Positions 36,868-46,013 of a stretch of 64,000 nt of DNA are shown piece after piece (position 1 is the stretch's first letter; every line of letters starts with the position of its first letter). Origin of the DNA: Mycobacterium scrofulaceum (GTDB taxonomy: Bacteria; Actinomycetota; Actinomycetes; Mycobacteriales; Mycobacteriaceae); contig NZ_LZJW01000040.1 in NCBI RefSeq assembly GCF_001667885.1, positions 29,474 through 93,473 on the forward strand, written 5' to 3'. The notes beneath the pieces were generated by a model. The model was not told the origin of the DNA. It saw only the letters and a list, made by a program, of their open reading frames with translations, and did no database searches. The translations under genes and the position numbers were made by a program.

Positions 36868-38682
36868 ATGGTCACAAAAACCCCACTGGTAATCGTGGCG
36901 GCCGGATTGCTGCTCGCGGCCGTCGCGACGTCCGGGTGCACGCCGCGGCCCGACGGCCCCGGCCCGGCCGCCGAGAAGTTCTTCGCCGCCCTGGCGATCG
37001 GCGACACCGCCACCGCCGCCCAACTCAGCGACAACCCCAACGAGGCACGCGAAGCGCTCAACGCGGCGTGGGCGGGGCTGCAGGCGAGGCATCTCGACAC
37101 GCAGATCCTCAACGCCAAGTACGCCGAGGACACCGGCACCGTCGGCTACCGCTTCACCTGGCACCTCCCCAAAAACCGGACCTGGACCTACGACGGCCAG
37201 CTGAAGATGGCGCGCGACGAAGGCCGCTGGGAGGTCCGGTGGACCCCCACCGGGCTGCACCCCAAACTGGGCGAGCACCAGACCTTCGCGTTGCGGGCCG
37301 ACGCGCCGCGGCGCGCCTCGGTCAACGAGCTCGGCGGCACCGACGTGCTGGTGCCCGGCTACCTGTACCACTACACGCTGGACGCCACCCAGGCCGGATC
37401 CGGCGCCGCGCTGATCGGGACGGCGCACGCGATCGTGGACGTCCTGCATCCCTTCAACGGCACGCTGAACGATCCGCAATTGCTCGCCGAGCAGGCCAGC
37501 TCGGCGACCCAGCCGGTGGACCTGGTGACGCTGCATCCCGACGACAACGACAAGGTTTTCCCGGCCATCGGCCGGCTGCCCGGCGTCGTCGTCACGCCCC
37601 AGCCCGAGATCCTGCCGACCGACCCGCATTTCGCCCCGGCGGTGATGGCCGAGGTGAAGAAGGCCGTCGTCGACCAGCTCGACGGCGAGGCGGGCTGGCG
37701 GGTGGTCAGCGTCAACCAGAACGGCGTCGAAGTCGAGGTGCTGCACGAGGTGGCGGGTTCACCGGCGCCGTCGATCTCGATCACGCTGGACCGGGTGGTG
37801 CAGAACGCCGCCCAGCGGGCGGTGGACACCCGCGGCGGCAAGGCGATGATGGTCGTGATCAAGCCGTCGACGGGGGAGATCCTGGCGATCGCGCAGAACG
37901 GGGGCGCCGACGCGGACGGCCTGGTCGCCACCACCGGCCTGTTCCCGCCGGGGTCGACGTTCAAGATGGTGACCGCGGGCGCCGCCGTCGACCGCGACAT
38001 GGCCACCCCGAACACCATGCTGGGCTGCCCGGGCCATCTCGACATCGGGCACCGCACCATCCCCAACTACGGCGGCTTCGACCTCGGCGTGGTGCCGATG
38101 TCGCGGGCGTTCGCCAGCTCCTGCAACACCACCTTCGCCGAGCTCAGCAGCAGAATGCCGCCCCGGGGCCTGACGCAGGCCGCCAGCAGGTACGGCATCG
38201 GGCTGGACTATCAGGTGGACGGCATCACCACGGTGACCGGGTCGGTGCCCCCGACGGTCGACCTCGCCGAGCGCACCGAAGACGGCTTCGGCCAGGGCAA
38301 GGTGCTGGCCAGCCCGTTCGGCATGGCCCTGGTCGCGGCGACCGTCGCCGCCGGAAAGACGCCGACGCCGCAGCTCATCGCGGGCCGGCCGACCGCGGTG
38401 CAGGGTGACACCACGCCGATCAGCCCGAAGATGGTGGACGCGCTGCGCCCGATGATGCGGCTGGTGGTGACCAACGGCACCGCCAAGGAGATCGCCGGCT
38501 GCGGGGCCGTCTACGGGAAGACCGGGGAGGCCGAGTTCCCGGGCGGATCGCATTCCTGGTTCGCCGGGTACCGCGGCGACCTGGCGTTCGCGTCGCTGAT
38601 CGTCGGGGGCGGCAGCTCGGAATACGCGGTCCGGATGACCAAGGTGATGTTCGAGTCGCTGCCGCCCGACTTCCTGGCCTGA
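36868..38682 (+). CDS. Penicillin-binding lipoprotein (class B-like transpeptidase)
   Basis: This is a D,D-transpeptidase of 604 residues (Rv2864c type). The start at 36868 gives a lipoprotein signal with lipobox ending ATSGC. Residues about 35-150 form an NTF2-like MecA domain (AEKFFAALAIGDTATAAQLS). The transpeptidase has GSTFKM (SxxK), SSCNTT (SxN type) and YGKTGEAE (KTG), so it should be active. It probably cross-links peptidoglycan at the outer face. The upstream region has the toxin-antitoxin pair relFG in M. tuberculosis but not here. Confidence 0.9.
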   Translation: MVTKTPLVIVAAGLLLAAVATSGCTPRPDGPGPAAEKFFAALAIGDTATAAQLSDNPNEAREALNAAWAGLQARHLDTQILNAKYAEDTGTVGYRFTWHLPKNRTWTYDGQLKMARDEGRWEVRWTPTGLHPKLGEHQTFALRADAPRRASVNELGGTDVLVPGYLYHYTLDATQAGSGAALIGTAHAIVDVLHPFNGTLNDPQLLAEQASSATQPVDLVTLHPDDNDKVFPAIGRLPGVVVTPQPEILPTDPHFAPAVMAEVKKAVVDQLDGEAGWRVVSVNQNGVEVEVLHEVAGSPAPSISITLDRVVQNAAQRAVDTRGGKAMMVVIKPSTGEILAIAQNGGADADGLVATTGLFPPGSTFKMVTAGAAVDRDMATPNTMLGCPGHLDIGHRTIPNYGGFDLGVVPMSRAFASSCNTTFAELSSRMPPRGLTQAASRYGIGLDYQVDGITTVTGSVPPTVDLAERTEDGFGQGKVLASPFGMALVAATVAAGKTPTPQLIAGRPTAVQGDTTPISPKMVDALRPMMRLVVTNGTAKEIAGCGAVYGKTGEAEFPGGSHSWFAGYRGDLAFASLIVGGGSSEYAVRMTKVMFESLPPDFLA

Positions 38683-38715
38683 CACGGGGCGGCCGCTCAG
38701 CGGTAAATTGCGAAC

Positions 38716-39333
38716 ATGACGGATCCCGGCGACATGGTGGCTCCGGTATCACTGCGGGTCTCCGACGCCGACCGCAACGGCACGATGCGGCGACTGCACA
38801 ACGCCGTTGCGCTCGGGCTGATCGATATCGACGAGTTCGAGCAGCGCTCGTCGCAGGTGTCCTACGCCCGCACCCGGGATGAGCTGGACGGGCTGGTCGG
38901 CGACCTGCCCGGGCCGGGCGCCATCGTCACCTCGGCGGCCGACCGGGTGGAGCTGCGCGGCTGGGCCGGCTCGCTGAAACGCCACGGCGAGTGGACGGTG
39001 CCCACCCGACTGGCGCTGGTTCGCCGGCTGGGCTCCATCGAACTCGACCTCACCAGGGCGCGGTTCGCGGGCCCGGTGGTCGTCATCGAACTCGACATGC
39101 GAGGCGGCTCGGTGGACATCCGGCTGCCCGACGGCGCGAGCGCGTCGATCGACGACGTCCAGGTCTACGTGGGCAGCGCCCGCGACCGCCGCAAGGACGC
39201 GCCCGGCGAGGGACGGCCGCACGTGATCCTGACCGGGCGGGTGGTGTGCGGCTCGGTGACCATCCGGGGACCGCGGCGCTCGCTGATCCGCGGCCGCCTC
39301 GACGGCCCGCATCGTGGCCGACCGCGCGGTTAA
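38716..39333 (+). CDS. DUF1707 domain protein
   Basis: This 205-residue soluble protein has an N-terminal DUF1707 domain ([20 protein letters not shown], then [20 protein letters not shown]), a small helical module frequent in actinobacteria. The rest (residues about 75-205) is a beta-rich part resembling the YvqF/LiaF C-terminal domain ([20 protein letters not shown]). Members may sense envelope stress, but this is not shown for this one. mapB follows ten bases later. Confidence 0.75.
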   Translation: MTDPGDMVAPVSLRVSDADRNGTMRRLHNAVALGLIDIDEFEQRSSQVSYARTRDELDGLVGDLPGPGAIVTSAADRVELRGWAGSLKRHGEWTVPTRLALVRRLGSIELDLTRARFAGPVVVIELDMRGGSVDIRLPDGASASIDDVQVYVGSARDRRKDAPGEGRPHVILTGRVVCGSVTIRGPRRSLIRGRLDGPHRGRPRG

Positions 39334-39343
39334 GCTGGTCGGC

Positions 39344-40201
39344 ATGCCTGCTCGCACCGCGCTTTCCCCCGGAGAGTTGTCCCCGACTCTGCCGGTGCCC
39401 GGCCGCATCCCCCGCCCGGAATACGCCTGGAAGTCCAGCGTGCGCGAGGGCAGCGAGCCGTGGGTGCAGACGCCGGAGGTGATCGAGAAGATGCGGGTCG
39501 CCGGCCGGATCGCGGCCGGCGCGCTGGCCGAGGCGGGCAAAGCCGTGGCGCCCGGGGTGACGACCGACGAACTGGACCGGATCGCCCACGAGTACATGAT
39601 CGACCACGGCGCCTACCCATCGACCCTGGGCTACAAGGGCTTCCCGAAGTCGTGCTGCACGTCGCTCAACGAGGTCATCTGCCACGGCATCCCCGACTCG
39701 ACGGTGATCGCCGACGGCGACATCGTCAACATCGACGTCACGGCCTACATCGACGGGGTGCACGGTGACACCAACGCGACGTTCCTCGCCGGCGACGTAT
39801 CCGAGGAGCACCGGCTGCTCGTGGAGCGCACCCGGGAGGCCACGATGCGCGCGATCAACGCCGTCAAGCCGGGACGGGCGCTTTCGGTGGTCGGCCGCGT
39901 CATCGAGGCCTACGCGAATCGGTTCGGCTACAACGTGGTTCGCGACTTCACCGGTCACGGCATCGGCACCACGTTCCACAACGGCCTGGTGGTGCTGCAC
40001 TACGACCAGCCGTCGGTGACGACGATCATGCAGCCGGGCATGACGTTCACCATCGAACCGATGATCAACCTCGGCAGCCTGGACTACGAGATCTGGGACG
40101 ACGGCTGGACCGTGGTCACCAAGGACCGCAAGTGGACCGCGCAGTTCGAGCACACCCTGCTGGTGACCGACACCGGCGTCGAGATCCTCACCTCCATTTG
40201 A
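39344..40201 (+). CDS. mapB: Methionine aminopeptidase
   Basis: MapB removes the initiator Met from new proteins and needs two metal ions. The ligands are in [19 protein letters not shown] (two Asp), GHGIG (His), and the Glu residues of TIEPM and QFEHT. The N-terminal 40 residues are Pro-rich as in type Ic enzymes. The start at 39344 ([15 protein letters not shown]) gives 285 residues, as in Rv2861c; the ATG-less upstream extension from 39314 is not used. Confidence 0.95.
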   Translation: MPARTALSPGELSPTLPVPGRIPRPEYAWKSSVREGSEPWVQTPEVIEKMRVAGRIAAGALAEAGKAVAPGVTTDELDRIAHEYMIDHGAYPSTLGYKGFPKSCCTSLNEVICHGIPDSTVIADGDIVNIDVTAYIDGVHGDTNATFLAGDVSEEHRLLVERTREATMRAINAVKPGRALSVVGRVIEAYANRFGYNVVRDFTGHGIGTTFHNGLVVLHYDQPSVTTIMQPGMTFTIEPMINLGSLDYEIWDDGWTVVTKDRKWTAQFEHTLLVTDTGVEILTSI

Positions 40202-40217
40202 GCAAAGCCGTGAACCC

Positions 40218-41729
40218 GTGAGCGGGGCGCTGCTGGTCGCCGGCACCAGCTCCGACGCCGGGAAATCGGTGGTCGTCGCGGGCCTGTGCCGGTTGTTGGC
40301 GCGGCGCGGCGTTCGGGTGGCGCCGTTCAAGGCGCAGAACATGTCCAACAATTCCGTGGTCACCATCGAAGGTGGGGAGATCGGCCGGGCCCAGGCGTTT
40401 CAGGCGCGGGCGGCGGGGCTGGAGCCCAGCGTGCGGTTCAATCCGATCCTGCTCAAACCGGGCAGCGATCGGGCGTCGCAGCTGGTGATACGGGGACAGG
40501 TCGCCGACTCGGTCACGGCGGCAAGCTATGTCACGCATCGGGATCGCCTCGCGGGGATCGTCGCGGACGAATTTTCCAGTCTGCGTGCCGAATTCGACGC
40601 CGTCATCTGCGAAGGCGCGGGCTCGCCCGCCGAAATCAATTTGCGTGCCACGGATTTGGCCAACATGGGCCTGGCCAGGGCCGCGGACCTGCCGGTGGTC
40701 CTGGTCGGTGACATCGACCGCGGCGGGCTGCTCGCCCACCTGTTCGGGACGGTCGCCGTGCTCGACCCCGACGACCAGGCGCTGATCGCCGGTTTCGTGG
40801 TCAACAAGTTTCGCGGCGACCCCGCACTCCTGGAGCCCGGACTGCGGCAGCTGCAGGCGATGACCGGACGCCCGACCTACGGGGTGCTGCCGTACGCGGA
40901 CGAGCTGTGGCTGGACGCGGAGGACTCCCTGTCGGTGGTCGCCCACCGCGTCATCGGCGCTCCGGCGCCGCCGCGCGGACGCGACTGGCTGCGGGTGGCC
41001 GCGATCCGGCTGCCGCGGATCTCCAACTCCACCGACGTCGAGGCGCTGGCGTGCGAACCGGGCGTCGTCGTGCGCTGGACCGCCGACCCGGCCGACCTGG
41101 CCGACACCGACCTGATCGTGATCCCGGGGAGCAAATCCACCGTCGCCGACCTGGCCTGGCTGCGCGAGGGCGGCCTGGCCGACGCGGTCACCGCGCACGC
41201 CGCGGCCGGCAAACCGGTGCTGGGAATCTGCGGGGGCTTCCAAATGCTCTGCCGGCGCATCGACGACACCGTGGAGTCCAAGGCGGGCGAAGTCGCCGGG
41301 CTCGGGCTGCTGGATGCGGACATCGCCTTCGGCGATGCCAAGGTGCTGCGCCGCTGGCCACCGCCGCTTGCCGGCTACGAAATCCATCACGGCCGGGTGT
41401 CGCGCTGCGCCGAGGAGAGCTGGTTCGGCGCGGAGGGCGGCCGCGACTGCGAACCGCACGGCCTCGCCCGCGGCGCCGTCTTCGGCACCCACTGGCATGG
41501 CCTGCTCGACAACGACGACTTCCGCCGCGCATGGCTTACCCGCGTCGCGGCCGCGGCGGGCCGTGGCGGGTTCGTCGCCGCCCACACCAACGTCTCCGCG
41601 CGACGCGACGCTCAGCTCGACACGGTCGCCGATCTGCTGGCTGACCACCTGGACGTCGACGCGGTTCTCGGCCTGCTCGACGGTCCGCCGCCACGCCGAC
41701 CGCATATCGCAACTCACTTGCGGCCGTAG
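40218..41729 (+). CDS. cobQ: Cobyric acid synthase
   Basis: CobQ amidates four side chains of adenosylcobyrinic acid diamide in cobalamin synthesis, using glutamine and ATP. The N-terminal ATPase is [19 protein letters not shown] with [11 protein letters not shown], and the C-terminal glutaminase has the nucleophile Cys in [11 protein letters not shown] and the His in [12 protein letters not shown] start lies 16 bases after mapB. No cobalamin riboswitch fits in the gap. In M. tuberculosis the gene (Rv0255c) lies elsewhere. Confidence 0.93.
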   Translation: MSGALLVAGTSSDAGKSVVVAGLCRLLARRGVRVAPFKAQNMSNNSVVTIEGGEIGRAQAFQARAAGLEPSVRFNPILLKPGSDRASQLVIRGQVADSVTAASYVTHRDRLAGIVADEFSSLRAEFDAVICEGAGSPAEINLRATDLANMGLARAADLPVVLVGDIDRGGLLAHLFGTVAVLDPDDQALIAGFVVNKFRGDPALLEPGLRQLQAMTGRPTYGVLPYADELWLDAEDSLSVVAHRVIGAPAPPRGRDWLRVAAIRLPRISNSTDVEALACEPGVVVRWTADPADLADTDLIVIPGSKSTVADLAWLREGGLADAVTAHAAAGKPVLGICGGFQMLCRRIDDTVESKAGEVAGLGLLDADIAFGDAKVLRRWPPPLAGYEIHHGRVSRCAEESWFGAEGGRDCEPHGLARGAVFGTHWHGLLDNDDFRRAWLTRVAAAAGRGGFVAAHTNVSARRDAQLDTVADLLADHLDVDAVLGLLDGPPPRRPHIATHLRP

Positions 41730-41848
41730 GCCATTCACGGGTATGCGCACGCACGGCCATCCAATTTACGGCGACGCAAAACCCGTTGGCGCGCACGGAA
41801 TTCGACAAATCCTCGCGCATGCATGCCGATCCGCTGTAGCGTGCGTAG

Positions 41849-42409
41849 ATGCCCTCAATGATGACCACGCTCGACGGGTTCCCCGTCCCGGTAGCGGTGG
41901 CTGGTCCCGAGCAGGGCGTCGTGGTGGTCATCCTGGGGGACGAGGAACGAGTTCCCGCCGCGTACGACGCGGTTTGCGAGCGTCTGCACACGGCATCGCT
42001 GCGGACCGTCGTCGTCGGCCTGGACGCGCGCCTGACCCCCAAATCGGTGATCGGCATCCTCGACGCACTGGGGATCGGGTGGGCCGTGGTGGTGGGCGAC
42101 CGCGCCGGCGGCGACTTGGCCTGGGAATTGGCGGCGACGAAGCTGGGCCGGTTCGTCGGCCTGGTCGTCATCGACCGCGGGCACCCGCGGGCCGCCGACC
42201 GCGACGGCGTGGTGCGCGACGACCACTGCCCGCCGGTGGAGATCGGCACCACCGTGCTGGTCAGCTCCCCGGCGGCGCGCGCGGTGGCCCGCGCGAGCCA
42301 GCAGTACGTCTACGCGGAATACCGCGTGGTGCACCTGGGCAGGCGCACGGTGCAGGAGTCGACGGCACAGCTGGCCGCCGAGATCGTGTTGCGCACCAGC
42401 ACCTGGTAA
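41849..42409 (+). CDS. Alpha/beta-hydrolase-like protein of unknown function
   Basis: This 186-residue protein has alternating strands and helices like an alpha/beta hydrolase (GVVVVILGDEER, LRTVVVGLDARL, GIGWAVVVGDRAGGDLAWEL). The usual GxSxG nucleophile elbow appears as GDRAGG, with no Ser, so it is probably not an active esterase. It is shorter than true hydrolases. I do not recognise a specific family. It lies between cobQ and the amidotransferase gene. Confidence 0.55.
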   Translation: MPSMMTTLDGFPVPVAVAGPEQGVVVVILGDEERVPAAYDAVCERLHTASLRTVVVGLDARLTPKSVIGILDALGIGWAVVVGDRAGGDLAWELAATKLGRFVGLVVIDRGHPRAADRDGVVRDDHCPPVEIGTTVLVSSPAARAVARASQQYVYAEYRVVHLGRRTVQESTAQLAAEIVLRTSTW

Positions 42410-42568
42410 GCCGATTCGGCGCGCCGAAACATTCACTCGCACAAGCGCATTGATTATCGCTCGGCTGTGGGCGGCGCCGGTCGCGCCTGGGCGGTACCGT
42501 GTCGAACGGAGCCCGCGGCGCCTGTGCTGAGCGGTCGCTCGACGAGGATCGGGAAAGGACGCGCGGTT

Positions 42569-43312
42569 GTGAACGCCCCTGGCCGCCCGGTGGTGGGCCT
42601 GACCTGCTACCTGGAGCGGATCCGGACCGGGATCTGGGACATGCCCGCGGGCTACCTGCCCGCCGACTACTTCCAGGGCGTCGTCATTGCCGGTGGGGCT
42701 GCGGTGTTGCTGCCACCCCAACCGGCGGATCCCCAGACCGTCGCTCCCGTCCTGGACGGCCTGCACGCCCTGGTGATCACCGGTGGCTACGACCTGGACC
42801 CCGCCGGGTATGGCCAGCAACCGCATCCGACCACCGATCAACCGCGCGCCGACCGCGACGCCTGGGAGTTCGCGTTGTTACGCGGCGCGCTGGACCGGGG
42901 TTTGCCGGTGCTGGGCATCTGTCGCGGCGCGCAGGTGCTCAACGTGGCGCTCGGCGGCACGCTGCACCAGCACCTACCCGATGTCCTCGGCCACGACGGG
43001 CACCGGGCGGGCAACGGCGTGTTCACCACGCTGCCGGTGCGCACCGTTGCGGGCAGCCGGCTGGCCGCCCTGCTGGGGGAGTCCACCACCGCGCAGTGCT
43101 ATCACCATCAGGCGATCGACAAAGTCGGCGAGGGCCTCATCGTCAGCGCCCGGGATTCCGACGGCGTGGTCGAGGCGCTGGAGCTGCCCGGGGACGGCTT
43201 TGTCCTTGCGGTGCAATGGCATCCGGAACAGTCCCTGGACGACATGCGCCTTTTCGCCGCGATCGTGGACGCCGCGCGCGCTTATGCGAGCGCGCGAGCC
43301 GAGCGCCGCTAA
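42569..43312 (+). CDS. Class I glutamine amidotransferase (PuuD/Rv2859c type)
   Basis: This peptidase C26 family enzyme of about 247 residues probably hydrolyses gamma-glutamyl amides, as PuuD does in putrescine breakdown. The nucleophile Cys is in VLGICRGAQVLNVALGG, and the His-x-Glu in QWHPEQS. The GTG at 42569 is chosen because GGAAAGGA lies ten bases upstream; an ATG-led extension from 42467 is possible. The neighbouring glutamine synthetase gene (glnA4) of M. tuberculosis is not present. Its stop overlaps the convergent PPE stop by four bases. Confidence 0.82.
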   Translation: MNAPGRPVVGLTCYLERIRTGIWDMPAGYLPADYFQGVVIAGGAAVLLPPQPADPQTVAPVLDGLHALVITGGYDLDPAGYGQQPHPTTDQPRADRDAWEFALLRGALDRGLPVLGICRGAQVLNVALGGTLHQHLPDVLGHDGHRAGNGVFTTLPVRTVAGSRLAALLGESTTAQCYHHQAIDKVGEGLIVSARDSDGVVEALELPGDGFVLAVQWHPEQSLDDMRLFAAIVDAARAYASARAERR

Positions 43313-44199
43313 GCGACCGTCCCGGGGCAGACGGCCAGCGGCGCCGCGGCGGCCGCCCACGCTCGCGGTACCGATAACCCTCCGACGCACGTCGCGCGGC
43401 CGACCGCCACGGGGATCGTCGCGGCTCGCGCCACGCGGCGATTGGGCAGCAGGCACTGCAGGGCCGCCGCCTTGTTGAGCGAATTCAGTTGGGCGATCGC
43501 GACATCCGACGGCGCCGTCAGAGAGCTCAGTTTCGAGAGCGGGCCGGTCACCGGCGCGAGGGAGACGTCGAACGTGGCCAGCGGAGTCGAGGACAACGCC
43601 CGCAGCGCGCCGGGGGCGGCGGCGATCAATTGCCGGCCGGCCTCGACGACCTGCGGCGCCGAATCCAGCGTCCACGTGCCTTGGGCCGGGCGGCCGGGCG
43701 GCAAGGTGAACGGGGTGAGGGCCGCGGCGTTCGCCGACGCCTCGGCGTAGGCGTACATGGCCGCGGCGCCCCGGGCCCACATCCGTTCGTACTCGGCCTC
43801 GGTGTCCGCGATCGCGGGAGCGGCCAGGCCCAAGGGGTTCGCCAGGATCAGCGACCCGAGCAGCACGCGGTTGGCGGCGATCGACGGCGGCGGCACCGTC
43901 GCCGCCAACGCCGCCTCGTGCGCGCTCGCCGCCGCGGCGGCCTGGGTGGCCGCCTGCTCGGCCCGTATCGCCGTGGCGCTGAGCCACTCGACATAGGGCG
44001 CCGCGCCGTCCGGCGCGGGTGCCGGCCCCTCCCAGCCGGCCACCAGCTTCGAGGTGACCGCCCGGTAATCCGCGACCGCGGTGTGCAGCCGAGTGGCCAG
44101 CCGGGCCCAGGCGGCCGCGGCTTCGGTCAGTGACCCCGGGCCGGGGCCGTCGTGGAGTTGGCCGGAAACGATTTCGGGAGGGAGCGTGGTGAAATTCAT
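43309..44199 (-). CDS. PPE-family protein (SVP-like)
   Basis: This is a 296-residue PPE protein, predicted to be exported by a type VII (ESX) system, usually with a PE partner. The domain of residues 1-180 starts NFTTLPPEIVSGQLHDGPGP and has WARGAAAMYAYA near its end. The C-terminal part has GLSVPRAW, which fits the GxxSVPxxW motif of the SVP subgroup. It ends CPGTVA. I see no PE gene next to it. The preceding gene encodes an LpqS-like protein, and this pair repeats upstream in a short version. Confidence 0.88.
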   Translation of the reverse strand: MNFTTLPPEIVSGQLHDGPGPGSLTEAAAAWARLATRLHTAVADYRAVTSKLVAGWEGPAPAPDGAAPYVEWLSATAIRAEQAATQAAAAASAHEAALAATVPPPSIAANRVLLGSLILANPLGLAAPAIADTEAEYERMWARGAAAMYAYAEASANAAALTPFTLPPGRPAQGTWTLDSAPQVVEAGRQLIAAAPGALRALSSTPLATFDVSLAPVTGPLSKLSSLTAPSDVAIAQLNSLNKAAALQCLLPNRRVARAATIPVAVGRATCVGGLSVPRAWAAAAAPLAVCPGTVA

Positions 44200-44334
44200 A
44201 GCTATCTCTGCCTAACGACGGCGCTCTGAGCCCGGGAACACGGACTCTTCTGTTGGGACGTAGGCACGGGGGTTACAGGCCTACTTGCAACTGCGGCAGT
44301 GCAACGACGGCGGCTGCCGCGGGATGTCGAACCC

Positions 44335-44775
44335 TCAGCAGCGAGCGACGCAGAGTTGCGTCAATAGATCTTGGTGGTGTGCCACGGCCCCCGGGGCGCG
44401 CGACGGCGGGCGGGGTGGCCGAAACGCCGCCGCCGCGAACGGTAACGGCGACCCGATTGACGGTGGTGAGGAGCGCGCCCACGTCGGCGGCCGATCCCGT
44501 GTCATCCACGCATTCTTGGTGGTGCTGTGATGCGTCGGCGCGGAGTCGGATGAAAAGTGTTGTGCCGCAAAGCTCGCGTCGCGCGAATGCGCCCGCGCCG
44601 GGTCAATCCCGGCATGCGTCGCTTCCTGCACGGCGAGATGCGGTGGGCCGACGCCGGCGACGGCGGTCCCGCGCGACGCCCAGCCCGCGGTCATCGCGCA
44701 GAACACGCAGAGCGCCGCGAGGATCGCGATGGCTGACCGCCATCGCCGATCTCTAGGGGCGCCTCCGACTGTCAC
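44335..44775 (-). CDS. LpqS-like small exported protein (copy B)
   Basis: This is a 146-residue protein with one N-terminal hydrophobic segment (SAIAILAALCVFCAMTAGWA), a polar middle rich in His (ARAHSRDASFAAQHFSS, THHST) and Pro, and the C-terminal motif QDLLTQLCVARC. The same tail motif ends copy A (45457) and, as I recall, M. tuberculosis LpqS, a copper-regulated membrane-anchored protein. I see no true lipobox. A role with metal ions is inferred from the His and Cys content and from this resemblance. Confidence 0.6.
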   Translation of the reverse strand: MTVGGAPRDRRWRSAIAILAALCVFCAMTAGWASRGTAVAGVGPPHLAVQEATHAGIDPARAHSRDASFAAQHFSSDSAPTHHSTTKNAWMTRDRPPTWARSSPPSIGSPLPFAAAAFRPPRPPSRAPGAVAHHQDLLTQLCVARC

Positions 44776-44908
44776 AGTGGCCCGAATTTACAACACGAGG
44801 CTTGGCGGCCACGGCGTGCGAGCTGTGAAAACGATCAAAGTCCGGTGTGGGTGTCACGATCGCCCGAGCTAGCCGGCTCCAGGGTGAAATCGGCGACTGG
44901 CCCATCGG

Positions 44909-45235
44909 TCAATCGCGGCGCACCGGCTTCGTCGCGGCCAACGCCCGCTCGTACGCGTCGGCGGCCGCGGCGACGCGGGCGGCGGTTTGCTCGGCCAACT
45001 CGGCGGTGGCGCGCAGCCACGTTATGTAGGGCGCCGTCGTGGCGCCCATCTGCACGGCTCCGGGTCCACGCACCCCGTCCAGCAACCCCGCGGTGATGAG
45101 GTACTTGGTCGCGGTGTCGCGGAGACGGTCCGCCAGCCGTTGCCAGATGGCCGCGGCGGCCAACAGTGATCCGGGGCCGGGGCCCGAAAACGTTCGCGCG
45201 GTGTCGATCTGCGGGGGTAGCGTCCCGTAATCCAT
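44909..45235 (-). CDS. Truncated PPE-family protein
   Basis: This 108-residue protein starts like a normal PPE (MDYGTLPPQIDTARTFSGPG) and runs through AAADAYERALAATK, then stops after four more residues, where full PPE domains go on for about 70 residues (the WxG-type hairpin and second helix pair). So it is a PPE fragment that probably cannot pair with PE normally. The gene lies between the two LpqS-like genes, and its start is preceded by the same GATAGC-ATG leader as the longer PPE. Confidence 0.7.
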   Translation of the reverse strand: MDYGTLPPQIDTARTFSGPGPGSLLAAAAIWQRLADRLRDTATKYLITAGLLDGVRGPGAVQMGATTAPYITWLRATAELAEQTAARVAAAADAYERALAATKPVRRD

Positions 45236-45456
45236 GGCTATCTACGCCTCGGGCGGGTCGGCACCCAACCGGGGCGCGTGACGGGGTGGGCGGCAAACAT
45301 GACTTCCTTGGTTTGGGTGGCGACCGACATTCATCATCGGTGCTGGAGGTGACCCGCGCAGGCCGGGCGGCTCGGGCCTGCCCGGCTAACGCGGTCGGCT
45401 TTTCGCCGGCGCACGGCGCGCCGGGGCCGAAAATGACTAGTGGGTCTCGGCGCCGC

Positions 45457-45897
45457 TCAGCGGCGGGACACGCAGAAAATGGTCAAAATGTCTTGAGCCG
45501 CAAGGACCGCCGAGGGCGCGCGCGGCGAGCATGCCTCGATGGGCGGTTGCGCTCCCGTGGCCGACGCGGACGACGACAACGTCCAAGCCCATCGCGGCAC
45601 CGACAGCGAAAAGGTCGTCGGCCGATCGCGCTTCAGTCCCGCGCTCTTGAAGGCCTTGTCGTCGTCGAGGGCGGAGCCGAAGTCCGGGTGGGGCTGGGGC
45701 GCCGAGCTAACCCCGGATGGGGCCGTCGCGGTCGCGGCGGCCGGCACCGCGCCGTGCTGGGATGACCCGGCCTGCGTCCCGACCTGCAACGCCCAGAACC
45801 CGAAGGCAGCGGCGAAAAGGGACAGTGCGGCAAATACGGCCACCGCCGTGTGGCGTCGTGGCGAATGTGAAGATCTGCCTGTTCCGCGGAAAGTCAC
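45457..45897 (-). CDS. LpqS-like small exported protein (copy A)
   Basis: This 146-residue protein has an N-terminal membrane segment (TAVAVFAALSLFAAAFGFWA), a variable middle, and the tail QDILTIFCVSRR. Copy B at 44335 has the same length, the same plan and the same tail motif. It is the first gene of the duplicated LpqS-PPE unit. No copper box (TACCC and GGGTA dyad) was seen upstream. Confidence 0.6.
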   Translation of the reverse strand: MTFRGTGRSSHSPRRHTAVAVFAALSLFAAAFGFWALQVGTQAGSSQHGAVPAAATATAPSGVSSAPQPHPDFGSALDDDKAFKSAGLKRDRPTTFSLSVPRWAWTLSSSASATGAQPPIEACSPRAPSAVLAAQDILTIFCVSRR

Positions 45898-46013
45898 AGT
45901 GCTGCCACCGTAACAGCGGGCGCGAGCGGGCAGCCCGGCGAGCCTCCTTTGAAAATGCTTAAAGGTAGCGCAATTTCGGCTGTGACAGCGTCACCGGGAC
46001 GGTCTGGCGGCGA

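Noticed and set aside
40202..40217. Cobalamin riboswitch before cobQ
   Set aside because: The gap after mapB is 16 bases, far too short for a riboswitch, and the upstream coding sequence shows no B12 box.
45898..46013. Copper (RicR) box before LpqS-like copy A
   Set aside because: No TACCC and GGGTA dyad was found, so copper control is not supported by the sequence.
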